A stretch of DNA of 64,000 nucleotides from a virus, in IMG/VR virus record IMGVR_UViG_3300018428_002563, positions 1 to 64,000 of that record, one strand, 5' to 3'. This document shows positions 6,931 to 14,387 of the stretch, piece after piece. The notes below the pieces were generated by a model, which was given only the letters and a program-made list of their open reading frames with translations, did not search any database and was not told the origin of the DNA. Positions within the stretch are counted from its first letter, which is position 1, and each line of letters begins with the position of its first letter. Position numbers and translations under genes: made by a program.

Positions 6931-8053
6931 TAGAACAGTATTTGTCATACTGGCACTTTCTAGTTTGCCGGCTTTTGCCGTGCCTGATGCAGGTTCAATA
7001 GGCGAAATAAAGGGTTCTGGTGTACTAGAAAGGGAGAATCAGGTTATTCCAGGTGACACTGGAGTTAATGTCCAAAGTATGGATACGGCTGTTACAGCAA
7101 AAGGAACTATGAGAATAGATTTCGTTGATGAAACTAGAGTCGATCTTACAGAGCATAGTAGATTACTAATTGATGAATTTGTATATGATCCTTCAAATAA
7201 TGTAGGTTCTATAAGTTTAAAAGCATCATTAGGAACAGTACGTTATGCAAGTGGGCAGATAGCAAAACGATATCAACAAAATGTAAAAATCAGAACCCCT
7301 AGTGCCACTATTGGTGTTAGGGGAACTGACTTTATCATGTTAGTAGATGAAATTGGCGGAACCATGGTAACACTGTTGCCTAGTTGTGACGAGGATGGAG
7401 TGTGTGTAACAGGAGAAATATCTGTTGAAAGTGATACAGGTTTTGTTATTATGAATCAGGCCTTCCAAACTACACAGATAAAAACTTCTTATCAAGCACC
7501 TACAAAACCACTTATACTAGATTTAGACGAAAAACAAATTGGCACATTGTTAATACTAAGAAAGCGTTCTCCTTATGATGAGGAAGAGCTTGAACTAGCA
7601 AAAAAACAACGAGAACAATTTGAATTTTTAGATATCGATTATTTAGAGTTTGATGATCTTGACGCAGACGCATTAAATGATAGCATAAAAGATATTTGGG
7701 TAACTGATTTAATGCGAGGTACTGATTACTATTTAGGCGAATTATTACATGATATGATTGATCAACTAAATGCACAATTAGCTCAATTATTTAGGAATGA
7801 ATTAGATATACAAACAGAACAATTTTTTGCAGAACAAAAATTTGGGTACGATCCTGAAACTAGAATTACATTTGAAAAAGAAGACCCAAACTATTTTGTA
7901 TCAAGATCAGATGCAGGATTAACAAATTATTTGCAATTAAGATTAAACCAAGAATATGGTTATATAATAACAATGGAACAACAAGGAGAGTCAATATTAG
8001 ATTATAGAGTGGGTGCAGGGTCTAATGAGATTGACATACAACAAAACCAATGA
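6905..8053 (+). CDS. FecR-domain secreted protein with a curlin-like C-terminal tail
   Basis: About 382 residues. The start is uncertain: 6905 is used because it opens the signal peptide (VFVILALSSLPAFA), but an upstream ATG at 6875 and later codons are possible. The FecR domain covers roughly residues 30-150 and has the hallmark IRTPSATIGVRGTDF. The middle is a long charged, Leu-rich helix region. The last 25 residues (GAGSNEIDIQQNQ) resemble one curlin repeat. It overlaps both flanking curlin genes. It could be a cell-surface scaffold or fibre nucleator rather than a signalling FecR (inference). Confidence 0.8.
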   Translation: MLTLRNLINRTVFVILALSSLPAFAVPDAGSIGEIKGSGVLERENQVIPGDTGVNVQSMDTAVTAKGTMRIDFVDETRVDLTEHSRLLIDEFVYDPSNNVGSISLKASLGTVRYASGQIAKRYQQNVKIRTPSATIGVRGTDFIMLVDEIGGTMVTLLPSCDEDGVCVTGEISVESDTGFVIMNQAFQTTQIKTSYQAPTKPLILDLDEKQIGTLLILRKRSPYDEEELELAKKQREQFEFLDIDYLEFDDLDADALNDSIKDIWVTDLMRGTDYYLGELLHDMIDQLNAQLAQLFRNELDIQTEQFFAEQKFGYDPETRITFEKEDPNYFVSRSDAGLTNYLQLRLNQEYGYIITMEQQGESILDYRVGAGSNEIDIQQNQ

Positions 8054-8718
8054 AATATTATTTAGGAATATTTACAATACTTTTAACACAAGCTGCGTTT
8101 GCAAATGAAATCTATATTACACAAAGTGGTGATAATCTTAATTTAGAAATACAACAACGTAGCGAAGACAACTACATAAGTTTAAATTCTACAGGTCCAA
8201 ACAATAATATTACTATACGTCAAGGCATACACGACGATAACACCTATGACGGAGACGAAACTGGCGGACACGAAGCATACTGGACTGTGACTGGAGATGG
8301 AAACACAGTAGCCAGTTATCAAACAGACACCAACAGAGACGGAGGAGGAGGATCACCACATCATTTAGCAAATATAGTAAATGGTGACAGTAATACAGTA
8401 GAACACATTCAGATGGGCAAGGCAGGACACGACGGATTCATAGAAATACAAGGCGATTCTAATACAGTAGATTTATACCAACGAGGTAATGGTGGACAAA
8501 AATGGGCAGACATAGTTCTTACAGGTGACGGACACAGTGTAGACGTAAATCAACGAGGAAGTAACTCAGCAAGCGCCGCAATAGATTTAACAAACTCGGG
8601 TGGAGCATACAACTACACTCTTACTCAAAATGTTACTACAAGTGCTGATAGTTTTAGTATAACTGGTTATTGTGCAAACGCAAATGGTTGCACAGTAATT
8701 GTAAACAGAAACAACTAA
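8050..8718 (+). CDS. Second curlin-repeat protein (CsgB/CsgA-like)
   Basis: A 222-residue protein with a signal peptide ending at AAFA, then NEIYITQSGDNLNLEIQQ, almost identical in design to the first curlin gene (NDIYITQVGDNLDLDIVQ). Repeats such as GDSNTVEHIQMG, GDSNTVDLYQRGNGG and GHSVDVNQRG carry Gln and Asn at the positions that stack in curli amyloids. Two Cys occur near the end. The ATGA overlap with the FecR gene indicates translational coupling. It is probably a minor or nucleating subunit. Confidence 0.82.
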   Translation: MKYYLGIFTILLTQAAFANEIYITQSGDNLNLEIQQRSEDNYISLNSTGPNNNITIRQGIHDDNTYDGDETGGHEAYWTVTGDGNTVASYQTDTNRDGGGGSPHHLANIVNGDSNTVEHIQMGKAGHDGFIEIQGDSNTVDLYQRGNGGQKWADIVLTGDGHSVDVNQRGSNSASAAIDLTNSGGAYNYTLTQNVTTSADSFSITGYCANANGCTVIVNRNN

Positions 8719-8726
8719 AATAAATA
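8719..8726 (+). promoter_or_regulatory. Late-type promoter AATAAATA
   Basis: Overlaps the end of the second curlin gene, 16 nt before the small ORF at 8743; GAGGG lies between. Confidence 0.5.
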
Positions 8727-8742
8727 CACATAGAGGGCATTC

Positions 8743-8847
8743 ATGTGGCACTATAAGGACACAACTTATAGACATTACTTATGGTTACTAGTATGCGTAG
8801 TAACCTGGCTCTTACTACTTAGGCTAGCCTTCCTAGGGATCTTATAA
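8743..8847 (+). CDS. 34-aa single-span membrane micro-protein
   Basis: It encodes MWHYKDTTYRHY followed by a Leu/Val-rich span and ends in FLGIL. It has a late-type promoter box 16 nt upstream, a weak AGAGGG ribosome site, and fills the gap between the curli operon and the next gene. No family is recognised. A holin-like or envelope role is possible but unsupported. Confidence 0.55.
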   Translation: MWHYKDTTYRHYLWLLVCVVTWLLLLRLAFLGIL

Positions 8848-8855
8848 AATAAATA
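8848..8855 (+). promoter_or_regulatory. Late-type promoter AATAAATA, 4 nt before an ATG
   Basis: Its spacing to the ATG at 8860 places the start codon at or next to the predicted transcription start. Confidence 0.5.
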
Positions 8856-8859
8856 CAGC

Positions 8860-9168
8860 ATGAGGGAATGGTTGTGTAAAATCATTTGTAGAAATATGGG
8901 CGCGACAAACACAGTCGCAGAAAGGGCAACTCATGACAGAGAAAATAATACCTTGGATCTTGAAGCCAAAGTTCGAGATATCCGAAGAAGAATTGCAGAA
9001 CAGAACAGACGACTTAATCGTTATTCGACACCCAGAAATATACGCAAACCCGAGGAAGCACGTATTAAGGAAACGAACTTGGGTTCAGCACCTGAAAGAG
9101 CAAGCAGAGAAACAGAAATGAATGCTCTCAAAGCAAAACTAATAGGCAAAAGTAATGGAAGAATATGA
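8860..9168 (+). CDS. Small basic, coiled-coil-like protein, overlapped by another frame
   Basis: 102 residues, rich in Arg and Glu, with a helix likely to form a coiled coil around residues 32-52 (LEAKVRDIRRRIAEQNRR). The late box at 8848-8855 ends 4 nt before the ATG, matching the leaderless class seen elsewhere. The same DNA holds a 62-codon ORF in the +1 frame (8933-9121). Either or both may be real. No family recognised. Confidence 0.45.
   Translation: MREWLCKIICRNMGATNTVAERATHDRENNTLDLEAKVRDIRRRIAEQNRRLNRYSTPRNIRKPEEARIKETNLGSAPERASRETEMNALKAKLIGKSNGRI
8933..9121 (+). CDS. Possible overprinted 62-aa protein in the +1 frame
   Basis: This ORF has a better ribosome site than its host frame: AAAGGG about 8 nt before the ATG. 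Its product begins MTEKIIPWILKPKFEISEEE and has a balanced, globular-looking composition. It lies entirely inside the 8860-9168 frame. If the upper ORF is spurious, this is the gene; if both are translated, this is dual coding. Confidence 0.45.
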   Translation: MTEKIIPWILKPKFEISEEELQNRTDDLIVIRHPEIYANPRKHVLRKRTWVQHLKEQAEKQK

Positions 9169-9259
9169 ATACGTAAAATATAACTATTGGAAAGACTTTG
9201 CATTTACTTGTTCAATTGGGTTGAACATTGGCTTTTTAATAGCATTATCTATGTTATAA
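9155..9259 (+). CDS. 34-aa membrane micro-protein
   Basis: It encodes MEEYEYVKYNYWKDFAF followed by one hydrophobic span ending at LSML. It overlaps the end of the preceding frame and its stop codon overlaps the late box at 9255-9262. No homologue is recognised. Confidence 0.4.
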   Translation: MEEYEYVKYNYWKDFAFTCSIGLNIGFLIALSML

Positions 9260-9262
9260 ATA
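9255..9262 (+). promoter_or_regulatory. Late promoter TATAAATA, 4 nt before the cyclase ATG
   Basis: Exact T4 consensus. The 4-nt spacing leaves no room for a Shine-Dalgarno sequence, so a leaderless message is predicted. Confidence 0.6.
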
Positions 9263-9266
9263 CGTT

Positions 9267-11318
9267 ATGAGCAAGTGGATCACACATTGGTCTGTAAGTA
9301 TTATTACGGCCCTTGTAATTTTTATGTTACACTATGGGAATAGCACTATAGTGGAAACAGCTCGGCTGAAGCAATTTGATCTACTTCAAAACACAGATCA
9401 GCCAACTACCTCCCAAGATATTGGCATTGTTGCTATTGACGAAGCCGCTATTGAAAAGTACGGTCAATGGCCTTGGAAGCGAGATGTCTTAGCAGATATA
9501 ATCTGGAAGCTTCGAGAAGCAGGTGCAGGTATTATTGTAATACCTATACTTTTCTCAGAACCTGATAGACTAGGTGGAGACGAAGTATTAGCCGATGCAC
9601 TTGCAGATAATGGTGTAGTTATTGCACAAACAGGAACTACATCTGTCAACAAAAATTCCGTTCCTCGCGGAGTTGCTAAAATAGGCGACCCATTGCCATT
9701 TCTGTTTGAATGGCCAGGCATGTTGGGCCCTATTCCTCTACTAGGTCAAAATGCCGGGGGTGTGGGCGTTTTAAATACAGCACCTGAGGTGGATGGTGTA
9801 GTACGCCGAGTACCCTTGATTATGCGTATTGGAGAAGATACGTATCCGTCACTCGCTGTAGAGGTAATTAGACTTGCCACACAGGCACCTTCATATCAAA
9901 TAAAGGCAAATGAAGGTGGTGTTGAAAAAGTTAGGGTACCTGGATATCCTATAATCAGCACAGATCCTAACGGGCAAATTTGGTTACGTTGGAATAAAAA
10001 GTTTGACACGATTAGTGCGGCCAGTGACGACTATAGTCAGTTTGCTGGTCGCACGGTTGTGTTAGGATTAACAGCAGAAGGATTAGGTGGCTTTATTGCA
10101 AGTCCTACAGGACCACAATATAATTACATACCTGCTGCTGTAACACTACAAACTGTATTAGATGGCGACCAAATACAAAGACCATTTTGGTCTGATCTAG
10201 CAGAATTAGCAACAACAGCGGTAGTAAGTTTACTTGCTATTGTAGTTGCTACGCTTGCGCCTTTTTGGGCTGTAGGTATAACTATACTAGTAGTTGCAGG
10301 AGGACTAGCGTACGGCGCTTTATATGCGTGGCAAGAGTACTTATACTTACTAGATGTAACAATGCCTATATTAGCGTTTGTACTAGTAAGTTTACATGCT
10401 GTATTCAATAGATTTACATCAGAGTATTTTCAAAAGCAAGCAATTAAAAAACAATTTGCAGGATATGCATCTCCAACTGTAGTGCGTATGCTACAAGAAA
10501 ATCCTGCACTTATTAAAGACGGTATGAAGCGTGAGATTAGTATTTGCTTTTCGGACTTGCGTGGCTTTACACCATTAGGTGAAAGTTTTGGAGATGATGT
10601 AAAAGGCTTAACACAAATAATGAATGGCTACATGGACGCTATTACACAGCCTATACTTGATTCAAATGGTATGGTTATCAAATATATCGGTGACGCAAGT
10701 ATGCACGTTCATAATGCACCAACTGACGATCCTGATCATCCAGATACAGCCGTGGATACAGGATTACGCATGTTAAAGGCTGTGGAGAAATTTAATGAAA
10801 CGCTCAAAGAAGAAGGTAGACCTCCCATCGGTATGGGTGCTGGCATTAATAGCGGCTTGGGTTACCTTGGCGAAATGGGTAGTACAAAGCGACATTCTTA
10901 TGATGTTTTAGGAGATTCAGTTTCAACAGCGGCTAGAATTGAATCCAAATGTAAAGAGTACGGATGCTTGTTACTTGTTGGAGAAGCAACAGTTAAACAG
11001 TGCAAAAAAGATTGGTTCTTTTTGAAAGTAGATGATCTTGCTGTAAAAGGAAAAAGTGTAGGTATAGGAATACATACTGTTCTAGATTTAAAAGGAACAC
11101 CTGCACAGCTTAAAAGCAAGGAAATGCATGATAGAATGCATGAAGCATATAGAGCTCAAAAGTTTGATGAAGCAATTTGGATTTGTGAGAGATTAAAAAG
11201 ACACTTTGATGCTAAAATGGAAGGTTACTATAAAATGTGGATAGAACGTTGCGAGTATATGAAAACTCAAGACCTACCTAAAGATTGGAACGGCGTCTTT
11301 ATAGCGACAACGAAATAA
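9267..11318 (+). CDS. Membrane adenylate cyclase with CHASE2 sensor domain
   Basis: 683 residues, predicted to make cAMP. An N-terminal helix is followed by a periplasmic CHASE2 domain (about 25-300, with GIVAIDEAAIEKYGQWPW). A cluster of three hydrophobic spans follows at about 305-385, then a class III cyclase domain (about 420-610). Metal ligands are Asp430 (FSDLRGF) and Asp476 (KYIGDAS). Lys472 and Asp546 (YDVLGD) are the adenine-selecting pair. The transition-state Arg557 is present, but the usual Asn four residues before it is Ser553. Length and order match bacterial CHASE2 cyclases. It starts leaderless behind an exact late promoter. Confidence 0.93.
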   Translation: MSKWITHWSVSIITALVIFMLHYGNSTIVETARLKQFDLLQNTDQPTTSQDIGIVAIDEAAIEKYGQWPWKRDVLADIIWKLREAGAGIIVIPILFSEPDRLGGDEVLADALADNGVVIAQTGTTSVNKNSVPRGVAKIGDPLPFLFEWPGMLGPIPLLGQNAGGVGVLNTAPEVDGVVRRVPLIMRIGEDTYPSLAVEVIRLATQAPSYQIKANEGGVEKVRVPGYPIISTDPNGQIWLRWNKKFDTISAASDDYSQFAGRTVVLGLTAEGLGGFIASPTGPQYNYIPAAVTLQTVLDGDQIQRPFWSDLAELATTAVVSLLAIVVATLAPFWAVGITILVVAGGLAYGALYAWQEYLYLLDVTMPILAFVLVSLHAVFNRFTSEYFQKQAIKKQFAGYASPTVVRMLQENPALIKDGMKREISICFSDLRGFTPLGESFGDDVKGLTQIMNGYMDAITQPILDSNGMVIKYIGDASMHVHNAPTDDPDHPDTAVDTGLRMLKAVEKFNETLKEEGRPPIGMGAGINSGLGYLGEMGSTKRHSYDVLGDSVSTAARIESKCKEYGCLLLVGEATVKQCKKDWFFLKVDDLAVKGKSVGIGIHTVLDLKGTPAQLKSKEMHDRMHEAYRAQKFDEAIWICERLKRHFDAKMEGYYKMWIERCEYMKTQDLPKDWNGVFIATTK

Positions 11319-11466
11319 CTATTCCAAACAGTACACCAATTACAAAACCAACACAACCAGATATTACCATATCTTTGTCATGCCATATAGCTTGATTATC
11401 TAGCCACGTTTTTGTTGTTTCGTTTTGGCTTTCGTACCACTTGCTCCACTTGCTCTGTTGAAACAT
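11299..11466 (-). CDS. 55-aa membrane protein at the end of the minus-strand cluster
   Basis: Reads MFQQSKWSKWYESQNETTKT, a polar stretch, then one membrane span (GCVGFVIGVLFGIVI). AAGGA lies 8 nt before the ATG on the minus strand. It overlaps the 3' end of the neighbouring holin-like gene by 71 nt and the 3' end of the cyclase by 20 nt. The polar-then-span layout is the reverse of its neighbours. It could be a spanin or holin partner (inference). Confidence 0.6.
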   Translation of the reverse strand: MFQQSKWSKWYESQNETTKTWLDNQAIWHDKDMVISGCVGFVIGVLFGIVISLSL

Positions 11467-11776
11467 TTTTATAATCCTTATCTATAATTTCTTCTATTTC
11501 GCTTACATCTAAGTCTAAACTTTTACCTGTAATTTTTTCATATTGCTCTTTGAATTCTAAAACCATATTAATTTTTTGTGTTAAACGAATCATATCATTG
11601 TCTAACATACGAATTCTGTCAATAAGAGCAATTAATGTACTACTAGCTTCACCTAATACTGGTTTGATTTCAGTAGTAACCCATTTCCAAACGTAAAAGA
11701 CAAAATAACCAAGACCCATGGCAGCAATGATTGGAAAACCATATTGATTAATTGCTTCTACTATACTAGAACTCAT
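11396..11776 (-). CDS. Holin-like membrane protein with C-terminal coiled coil
   Basis: 126 residues: one membrane span at about 13-31 (FPIIAAMGLGYFVFYVWKW), then an amphipathic helix (IALIDRIRMLDNDMIRLTQKI) and a charged tail ending in basic residues. The span-plus-heptad layout resembles BhlA/UviB-type holins and matches the 92-aa protein two genes upstream (shared FPI.A....G.FVF near the N-terminus). Overlaps the preceding gene by 11 nt. Confidence 0.65.
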   Translation of the reverse strand: MSSSIVEAINQYGFPIIAAMGLGYFVFYVWKWVTTEIKPVLGEASSTLIALIDRIRMLDNDMIRLTQKINMVLEFKEQYEKITGKSLDLDVSEIEEIIDKDYKNVSTEQVEQVVRKPKRNNKNVAR

Positions 11777-11990
11777 CCTTATGCTCGTGTCCTATTACCA
11801 TGCTAGTAAGTTGGTCTACTCTAACTAACCAACCTGCTTCATTTACTATAAAAACATCACCAGGTTTGTAAAGGTAATGGTCTTTTGGTGAACCATCTTG
11901 CGCTTTGCCCATAACTTCACCGGGCCATTCACCTCTTATAGTAAAACTACCGTTTGACCCCTGTTCTATATTATAGTCTACCCATAACAT
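11766..11990 (-). CDS. Small conserved-looking protein of unknown function
   Basis: 74 residues with no signal or membrane span. It contains a GEWPGEVMGKAQ segment and a beta-rich second half (YKPGDVFIVNEAGWLVRVD) that suggests a small barrel. A good AAGGAG ribosome site precedes the ATG. It is sandwiched between two holin-like paralogues, so a lysis-related role is possible, but nothing in the sequence proves it. Confidence 0.65.
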   Translation of the reverse strand: MLWVDYNIEQGSNGSFTIRGEWPGEVMGKAQDGSPKDHYLYKPGDVFIVNEAGWLVRVDQLTSMVIGHEHKDEF

Positions 11991-12269
11991 TTAATCTCTC
12001 CTTGCGTCCTCTTTGCCTTCATTAGCGGCGATTCTATCTACATTTGGTTTTACGCTAAGTGCATAGCTCATAAGTGTATCTATTTTAACTAGATCGTTGT
12101 TCATAGTTTGCACACGGTTATCTAAAGCACTAATCATGCCTTTTAAACCATTTACAGAACCCGTAACACTGTCTAAAATAAATCTAAGTGTAATAAAAAC
12201 AAATAGGCCTGATGCAAGAGCACCTGCGATAGGAAAACCTACTTCGCCTACTAATTTTAAAAACTCCAT
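11991..12269 (-). CDS. Holin-like membrane protein (paralogue)
   Basis: 92 residues: span at about 11-31 (VGFPIAGALASGLFVFITLRF), then a helix with hydrophobic heptads (GLKGMISALDNRVQTMNNDL) and a charged tail. Same design as the 126-aa neighbour. GAGGG is 8 nt before the ATG. First of the contiguous minus-strand run after the zinc-ribbon gene. Confidence 0.65.
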   Translation of the reverse strand: MEFLKLVGEVGFPIAGALASGLFVFITLRFILDSVTGSVNGLKGMISALDNRVQTMNNDLVKIDTLMSYALSVKPNVDRIAANEGKEDARRD

Positions 12270-12302
12270 ATTGTTGCCCTCTTTTTTGAACGTTGCCCTA
12301 CG

Positions 12303-12464
12303 TTATGTATCTTCCTCGTCGTCGTCTGGTAGTGTGTGAGTACAACTACCACATAATCCTGTTTTGCTTACATCACCACAATGACAGTCTTCCCCGCAAG
12401 ATAAACATTTTTGTGTATCTTCAGGTATTTTAGGAGAGTGTATGTTTTGTGGATCTACATTCAT
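12303..12464 (-). CDS. 53-aa Cys-rich zinc-ribbon-like protein
   Basis: Encodes an acidic micro-protein with CLSCGEDCHCG then CGSC, giving two CxxC-type knuckles plus CxC, and a DDDEEDT tail. A late-like box (GCTAAATA on the minus strand, 12477-12470) ends 5 nt before the ATG, the same TTAGT spacer as the gene at 34511. Probably binds zinc; the partner is unknown. Confidence 0.65.
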   Translation of the reverse strand: MNVDPQNIHSPKIPEDTQKCLSCGEDCHCGDVSKTGLCGSCTHTLPDDDEEDT

Positions 12465-12469
12465 ACTAA

Positions 12470-12477
12470 TATTTAGC
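12470..12477 (-). promoter_or_regulatory. Late-like box GCTAAATA on the minus strand
   Basis: Six of eight bases match TATAAATA. It is placed 5 nt before the start of the zinc-ribbon gene. Confidence 0.4.
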
Positions 12478-12486
12478 CATAAATGG

Positions 12487-12515
12487 TTGACATACTATAC
12501 AGATGATGCTAAATT
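12487..12515 (+). promoter_or_regulatory. Putative early promoter for the peroxiredoxin operon
   Basis: TTGACA at 12487-12492 in the GGTTGACA context shared by other early promoters here. A weak -10 TAAATT lies at 12510-12515 after 17 nt. Confidence 0.5.
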
Positions 12516-12519
12516 AATA

Positions 12520-12548
12520 ATGTTAGTGCCTTACTAACATTTTTTTTT
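12520..12548 (+). terminator. Terminator-like hairpin with T9 tract before peroxiredoxin
   Basis: A perfect 8-bp stem, ATGTTAGT 12520-12527 with ACTAACAT 12533-12540, loop GCCTT, followed by T through 12548. It sits between the putative promoter and the gene, so it may stop read-through from upstream or protect the 5' end of the mRNA. Confidence 0.65.
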
Positions 12549-12564
12549 GATTAGGAGTAAATTA

Positions 12565-13122
12565 ATGAAAGAAGGTATGCAACTACCTGAAGTTGATTTT
12601 AAGTATAGAGTTAGAACAGACGGGTTCCCTATCACTTATGTTAACAAAGACAATGGAGACGAAAATCCATTTGATTGGAAAACTGTCAATACAAAAGACA
12701 TTTTTGATGGTAAAAGAATTGTAGTGTTTTCACTACCTGGTGCATTTACACCAACATGCTCAACCTACCAAGTTCCCGGTTTCGAAGATTTATATGACGA
12801 TATTATTGCACAAAATGTAGATGACATTTATGTTATCAGTGTTAATGATACGTTTGTAATGCGTAAATGGATGATTGATCAAGAAGTTAAAAAGATCAAA
12901 TTCATTCCAGACGGTACAGGCGAATTTACTGAAAAGATGGGTATGCTTGTATGCAAAGACAATCTAGGCTTTGGCAATCGTTCATGGCGCTATGCTATGG
13001 TTGTAAACGACGGAGTAGTTGAAAAAGCATTTGTTGAACCAGGACAAGAAGATAACTGTCCAACTGATCCATACGGTGAAACTTCCCCAGAAGCTATACT
13101 CGAATACTTGAAAGCAAGTTAA
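12565..13122 (+). CDS. Peroxiredoxin (Prx5/AhpC-TSA superfamily)
   Basis: A thiol peroxidase of 185 residues that would reduce H2O2 or organic hydroperoxides. The active-site motif PGAFTPTCS places the peroxidatic Cys at 65, and the conserved Arg is in RSWRYAM. The motif and length point to the Prx5 (type II) group, which uses glutathione or glutaredoxin. The start at 12565 has AGGAG 7 nt upstream. TAATG coupling leads into a 2OG oxygenase gene. A role in protecting infected cells from oxidative damage is inference. Confidence 0.92.
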   Translation: MKEGMQLPEVDFKYRVRTDGFPITYVNKDNGDENPFDWKTVNTKDIFDGKRIVVFSLPGAFTPTCSTYQVPGFEDLYDDIIAQNVDDIYVISVNDTFVMRKWMIDQEVKKIKFIPDGTGEFTEKMGMLVCKDNLGFGNRSWRYAMVVNDGVVEKAFVEPGQEDNCPTDPYGETSPEAILEYLKAS

Positions 13123-13697
13123 TGCAGATTGATTCAGTCTTTACTAATTTTATCGCCTACAAAGAATTAGGTGTATCAAATAGAGAAGCACTTATAGAGT
13201 TTTGTAAAGAGCGAGTAAAAGATAATGACGGAATTTTTGTTGACCCAGGTGAATCTGTTTTCCTCGAACTAGGAGGAAAGATTACACAGTTCTTAGACGA
13301 GCTACACACAAAGTTAGAATTTAGCGACGATTACGAACAGCGTATCAAACAGTTCTGGGTCAACAGTTTTTGCAATCAGTCAATTACAAGGATGCATAGG
13401 CATCCAGGGGCATTCTTTTCAGCTGTCTATTATCCACAGGCTGACGAAAATTCTAGCCCGCTAGGATTTACAAGTCCTAACCATGAACTAGCACATGTTA
13501 TTAGACCCGAACACATAAAAAACTTTAACAGTTTTAACAGCGAACAATTATTCATTCCACCTAAGTCTGATTTACTTTTAGTATTTCCGTCTTGGATGTG
13601 GCACTTTGTTGCCCACAGTGAGGAAAGTAGCAACGCAAGATTTAGTATTGCGTTTGATAGTGTAATTGTAAAAAAGGAAGTTAATGAAAGTTCATGA
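13122..13697 (+). CDS. 2OG-Fe(II) oxygenase (PF13759-like)
   Basis: 191 residues. The C-terminal half has HRHPGAFFSAVYYP (iron-binding side), then PSWMWHFVAHSEES..ARFSIAFD with the distal His and the Arg that binds 2-oxoglutarate. This is the arrangement of the putative 2OG-Fe(II) oxygenase family common in T4-like marine phages. Substrate unknown. It is translationally coupled to peroxiredoxin and overlaps the next, related gene by 14 nt. Confidence 0.85.
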   Translation: MQIDSVFTNFIAYKELGVSNREALIEFCKERVKDNDGIFVDPGESVFLELGGKITQFLDELHTKLEFSDDYEQRIKQFWVNSFCNQSITRMHRHPGAFFSAVYYPQADENSSPLGFTSPNHELAHVIRPEHIKNFNSFNSEQLFIPPKSDLLLVFPSWMWHFVAHSEESSNARFSIAFDSVIVKKEVNESS

Positions 13698-14232
13698 ATT
13701 TTATAACTGGAATCATTTGATTACTCCAGACATGCGTTTTAATATGTGCAAAGATATTAATCATCTTATTGCAAAAGGTAACTACTGGACAAACAGTCCT
13801 AAGTATCAAACCAATATAAACATTTTTGGCTTGCCCCAAAGTTATTGGACAAATCTAAAAATGAGTTTTATATGGTCGTGTTTTGCTTTTATGGAAAAGG
13901 AAGTAAAAATTAAAAATATACAAAGTTGGAGTTACCGTACTAGTCTAAAAGATCCCGAAGATAGAGATATCTTGTGGCATCATCACAATCACGACACTTC
14001 TACTACTACTATAAGTGGAGTTTACTATTTGCACTTACCAGTAGATGTAGACAACGATTTAGAGACAGCAGGAACTGAGCTTGCACCAAATGGAGTTGAA
14101 GGAGAAGGAAAATACTTTGTACCTTGGAAACACGGACATTGGATGATCTATCCTGGCGAAACTTGGCACAGGCCAGGAATACTAAATTGTGAAGAAGACA
14201 GATTTATAGTTGCGGCAGACTTGGAGTACTAA
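13684..14232 (+). CDS. 2OG-Fe(II) oxygenase-like protein (paralogue)
   Basis: 182 residues with LWHHHNHDTSTTTISGVYYL, then GHWMIYPGETWHRPG and DRFIVAADLEY, which give an HxH/D iron site, the distal His and a putative 2OG-binding Arg. Clearly the same fold as the adjacent 191-aa protein, but strongly diverged. Starts inside the upstream gene and its stop overlaps the next start (TAATG). Confidence 0.75.
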   Translation: MKVHEFYNWNHLITPDMRFNMCKDINHLIAKGNYWTNSPKYQTNINIFGLPQSYWTNLKMSFIWSCFAFMEKEVKIKNIQSWSYRTSLKDPEDRDILWHHHNHDTSTTTISGVYYLHLPVDVDNDLETAGTELAPNGVEGEGKYFVPWKHGHWMIYPGETWHRPGILNCEEDRFIVAADLEY

Positions 14233-14387
14233 TGGGATATCCTACTCAAGGACACATTGCAAAAGATGTTGCAGAAATTAAAAAACTTTTAAACGAGTGC
14301 GAAACTGAAATAGATAGAGTTAAACAATTGGCTGTAAGAAACGGCGAGCTACTAAAAGAAATTTTAAAACTTATAAAACAAGGTTGA
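14232..14387 (+). CDS. 51-aa coiled-coil micro-protein
   Basis: Reads MGYPTQGHIAKDVAEIKKLL and continues as one long amphipathic helix (EIDRVKQLAV, then LLKEILKLIKQG). It is TAATG-coupled to the upstream oxygenase. Its TGA stop lies within the TTGACA box of the next promoter. Confidence 0.6.
   Translation: MGYPTQGHIAKDVAEIKKLLNECETEIDRVKQLAVRNGELLKEILKLIKQG

Noticed and set aside
12097-12339. Plus-strand ORF opposite the 92-aa holin-like gene
   Set aside because: The minus-strand gene has a good ribosome site, a membrane span and a paralogue; the plus frame has none of these.
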